NCBI GenBank assembly: GCA_965224785.1
Contig: OZ245062.1
Coordinates: forward strand, 4,486,604 to 4,550,603
Source of the DNA: JALSNL01 sp036479585
GTDB lineage: Bacteria; Bacteroidota; Ignavibacteria; Ignavibacteriales; Melioribacteraceae
Direction: 5' to 3'
DNA length: 64,000 bases
Shown piece by piece: positions 61,633-64,000 of this stretch. Position numbers and translations under genes: made by a program. Within the stretch, counting starts at the first letter, position 1; each line of letters starts with the position of its first letter. The notes beneath the pieces are model-generated. The model made no database searches and had not been told where the DNA came from. It saw only the letters and a list, made by a program, of their open reading frames with translations.

Positions 61633-63756
61633 ATGAATCAAAAAACCCCAAATTATTTACTGAAAGCTCTAATTATATTATTAGCTTCTACACAACTATT
61701 TCTAGCTCAAAACAAAGAAGTAAAATCAGATATTTTTGATACGGGTAAAATGTGGACATTCGACTTTCCGCCAATAAATCATCTTAAAAAAACTTATGAT
61801 TTTACACCTTCAAAAGAATGGTTTGAAGATGTTCGTTTATCAGCCTTAAGAATTCCTAGCTGTACAGCATCATTTGTTTCTGGTGATGGTTTGATCATGA
61901 CAAATAATCATTGTTCAACCTGGCATAGAGATGCAGTTGAAGAAGAAGGTGAAGATTTGGCAGAGACTGGTTTCTATGCAGAAACTTTAGAAGAAGAAAG
62001 AAAAGTGAGTGGAATGTTTGCTGAACAACTTTCATTTATTCTTGATGTTACTGATGAAATAAACGAAGTAATTAACTCAGGTAAAACTGACGAAGAAAAA
62101 GTGAAAAATAAAAAAGAAAAGATTGATGAATTGGTTGAACAGTACAACGAAGAAACCGGATTGAAATGTCAATTTGTTTCTCTGTTTAATGGTGGGAAAT
62201 TTTCAATTTACGGTTATAGAAGATACGAAGATGTTAGAATGGTTTTCGTTCCAGAACAATCTATTGGAGCTTTTGGTGGCAATTTAGATAATTTCACTTT
62301 CCCTCGTTATGATTTAGATTGTGGATTTTTTAGAGTTTATGATGACGAAGGGAAACCAGTAAATTCAGAGAATTATTTTAAGTTTAGTAATGAAGGGGTT
62401 CAAAAAGATGAAGTAATTTTTACTATTGGAAACCCTGGAACTACAAATAGATTAAAAACTGTTTCGCAGTTAGAGTACAACAGAGATTTAACTTATAGAA
62501 ATAGAGCTTTTATGTTAGACGGTTACTATAATTTATTGGGAGAATTGAAATCTAATAACCCCGAAAGGGCGGATGAGTTTGAAAAAATTAGAAATAGAAT
62601 TGGTAATGGACAAAAAGTTTTTCACTATATGCAAAAGGGATTACTTGACCCATACTTAATTGCACGCAAAAGAGATTTTGAAAATAAAATGATTACTAAA
62701 GTTAAAGCAGATGCAAATTTAAACGAACAGTACGGACATATTTGGGATGCAATAAAAACTTCCAGAAATGAATTAAAACCTTTTGGAGCAAAATTATCCG
62801 CATACAGATTAACTAGATTTTGGAGTTCAGAATATTTTTACATTGCAAAAGATATTATTGAGTATGCCGAACAAATGAAACTACAGGAAGAAGATAGGTT
62901 ACCTAAATATAAAGTAGCAAATATAGATTCAGTAAAGCAATTAATTTATCCAGATAGTTTAGAAACAGTTTTAAATTTAACAAAACTTCAACTTCAGTTG
63001 GATTACATTCGCTTAAATCTCGGTGAAGAAAATGAGTTAGTTAAAAAGCTATGTGGAAATCTAAAAGGAAAAGAAGCAGCAGAAAATCTAGTTAAAAATT
63101 CCGTTCTTACTAATAAAGAGAGTGCTGATGAACTTCTTAATGCTGGTTCAGATAAAATTTTAGAAAGTAACGATCCATTCTTTTATTTTATAAAAAACAC
63201 TCAAGATGAAATAGAAGAATTAACAAAAAAATCTAAAGAGGTAACAGATTCAGAAAGTGTACTTGAAAATCAACTTGGTAAAGTTCTATTTGAAATCTAT
63301 GGAACTGAAATTCCTCCAGATGCAAACTTTACGTTACGTTTAAGTGATGGAGTTCTTAAAACCTTTGCATATAACGGAACGGAGGCTGTAACAAAATCAA
63401 CATTCTACGGAATGTATAATAGATACTACGGAAGTGATAAAACTTATCCTTGGAACTTACCAAGTAGATGGACAGAACCACCAGCAGACTTTGATCTTTC
63501 AACAGTATTTAATTTTATTTCAACAAATGATATTGTTGGTGGTAGTTCAGGAAGTGCTGTAATTAATAAAAATGCAGAAGTTGTTGGTTTAGCTTTTGAT
63601 GGTAATATAAATAGTTTAATTGGGAATTTTATTTATTTGCCAGAAGATAACAGAATGGTTTCGGTTGCATCACAAGCAATTTTAGAATCACTTGATAAAG
63701 TATATAAAGCCAAGAGAATTTATACTGAGTTAACCACAGGTGAAATGGTTAAATAG
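61633..63756 (+). CDS. S46-family dipeptidyl-peptidase
   Basis: A 707-residue secreted serine peptidase of family S46 (DPP7/DPP11 group). It has a signal peptide (cleavage near FLAQ), the N-terminal signature MWTFDFPP, catalytic His93 in LIMTNNHCSTW, the conserved GGNLDNFTFPRYDLDCGFFRVYD stretch, which holds the catalytic Asp, and the nucleophile serine in VGGSSGSAV near residue 640. S46 enzymes remove dipeptides from peptide N-termini in the periplasm of asaccharolytic Bacteroidota-type bacteria. DPP7 or DPP11 specificity cannot be told here. Confidence 0.93.
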   Translation: MNQKTPNYLLKALIILLASTQLFLAQNKEVKSDIFDTGKMWTFDFPPINHLKKTYDFTPSKEWFEDVRLSALRIPSCTASFVSGDGLIMTNNHCSTWHRDAVEEEGEDLAETGFYAETLEEERKVSGMFAEQLSFILDVTDEINEVINSGKTDEEKVKNKKEKIDELVEQYNEETGLKCQFVSLFNGGKFSIYGYRRYEDVRMVFVPEQSIGAFGGNLDNFTFPRYDLDCGFFRVYDDEGKPVNSENYFKFSNEGVQKDEVIFTIGNPGTTNRLKTVSQLEYNRDLTYRNRAFMLDGYYNLLGELKSNNPERADEFEKIRNRIGNGQKVFHYMQKGLLDPYLIARKRDFENKMITKVKADANLNEQYGHIWDAIKTSRNELKPFGAKLSAYRLTRFWSSEYFYIAKDIIEYAEQMKLQEEDRLPKYKVANIDSVKQLIYPDSLETVLNLTKLQLQLDYIRLNLGEENELVKKLCGNLKGKEAAENLVKNSVLTNKESADELLNAGSDKILESNDPFFYFIKNTQDEIEELTKKSKEVTDSESVLENQLGKVLFEIYGTEIPPDANFTLRLSDGVLKTFAYNGTEAVTKSTFYGMYNRYYGSDKTYPWNLPSRWTEPPADFDLSTVFNFISTNDIVGGSSGSAVINKNAEVVGLAFDGNINSLIGNFIYLPEDNRMVSVASQAILESLDKVYKAKRIYTELTTGEMVK

Positions 63757-63784
63757 TTTTTTAATGTCATAACGTATTTAACAA

Positions 63785-63886
63785 CTGTCATTCTGAATGG
63801 AGACGCTTTTTGTCGAAATGAAGAATCTCGATATCAATAGTTATCGAGATATTTCAGTCGTAAAAAACATTCCTTCAATATGACAG
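63785..63886 (+). repeat. Dispersed repeat, copy B
   Basis: A 102-bp element with the ends CTGTCATTCTGAATG and CCTTCAATATGACAG, the same as copy A at 22463-22532 in reverse orientation. An inner dyad ATCTCGAT/ATCGAGAT lies near the middle. Another dyad, ATTTCCGA/TCGGAAAT, follows at about 63906-63930. Nothing else is seen between 63757 and the end of the window. Confidence 0.65.
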
Positions 63887-64000
63887 TTCTTATTTTTGCT
63901 TGTCATTTCCGAATGTTTGTATCGGAAATCCATTTAATCACTTTGGGTTAATTCCCCGTCTCTTGTGACGTTTTGAAAAATAATAAATCTTTTAATACTA

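Noticed and set aside
1..64000. CRISPR array or cas genes
   Set aside because: No regularly spaced direct repeats with unique spacers and no Cas-like proteins were seen.

Overview
The window is AT-rich, densely coded bacterial DNA. It most likely comes from the Ignavibacteria (Ignavibacteriota) or a close relative in the Bacteroidota/Chlorobiota group. The main clue is the C-terminal sorting motif of the NYPNPFNP type on two secreted proteins (23097-24461 and 31182-32039), a hallmark of type IX secretion in these lineages. The DUF2723 membrane protein, the S46 dipeptidyl-peptidase and the small outer-membrane barrels with short signal peptides agree with this. No species can be named from the sequence alone.

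Layout. 1-5190: 3' part of aconitase, an outer-membrane barrel, a STAS protein, an orphan ParA ATPase, an M14 carboxypeptidase and ribosomal protein bS21. 5231-10930: a LOG-family protein, SecG, a tRNA with anticodon CAT, the GTPase Obg coupled to a large acidic unknown protein, and a second barrel. 10985-17370: a CDP-alcohol phosphatidyltransferase, a GT4 glycosyltransferase, a DUF2723 protein, and a LOG/YjbQ pair. 17515-24461: a signalling block with an orphan solute-binding lipoprotein (broken by one in-frame TAG), a histidine kinase and an NtrC-type activator, followed by a consensus sigma-54 promoter, a frameshifted pseudo-receiver and a T9SS cargo protein. 24564-30841: ornithine aminotransferase with a decayed partial copy, a Fur-family regulator with Fur-box-like sites, an ars cluster with two matching ArsR-type dyads, a HisN-like phosphatase and Sua5. 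31182-39044: another sigma-54-linked T9SS protein, two GT2 enzymes, and an exopolysaccharide set (initiating sugar transferase, SLBB protein, Wzc-like tyrosine kinase).

39137-51953 is an integrated element of about 12.7 kb. A 53-bp direct repeat marks its ends: the right copy lies inside an intact tRNA-Arg(CCT), the left copy is a displaced tRNA 3' end, and a tyrosine integrase sits beside it. The element carries a small replication-type module (a Cys-rich protein and an SF3-like helicase) and a defence block on the other strand: HsdR, a fused HsdM-HsdS, then four closely packed genes encoding a HEPN protein (RX4H motif), a GHKL ATPase with a STAS-like N-terminus, a stand-alone STAS-like (DUF4325-type) protein and a PIN nuclease. 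This looks like a partner-switch pair placed between two candidate RNases and attached to a type I restriction system. It is the best candidate here for an undescribed system.

52144-64000: enolase, a receiver protein carrying an isolated DHp domain without an ATPase, a PAS histidine kinase, a membrane protein, a Ca/cation exchanger whose first helix seems to need a non-AUG start, a phosphohexomutase, a small zinc-ribbon protein with a probable ATT start, and an S46 peptidase. Short palindromic intergenic repeats of at least two families are scattered through the window. Three genes are visibly broken (17515-19122, 22713-23095, 26704-26890). The first two differ from intact by a single change each, so a sequencing error cannot be excluded for them.
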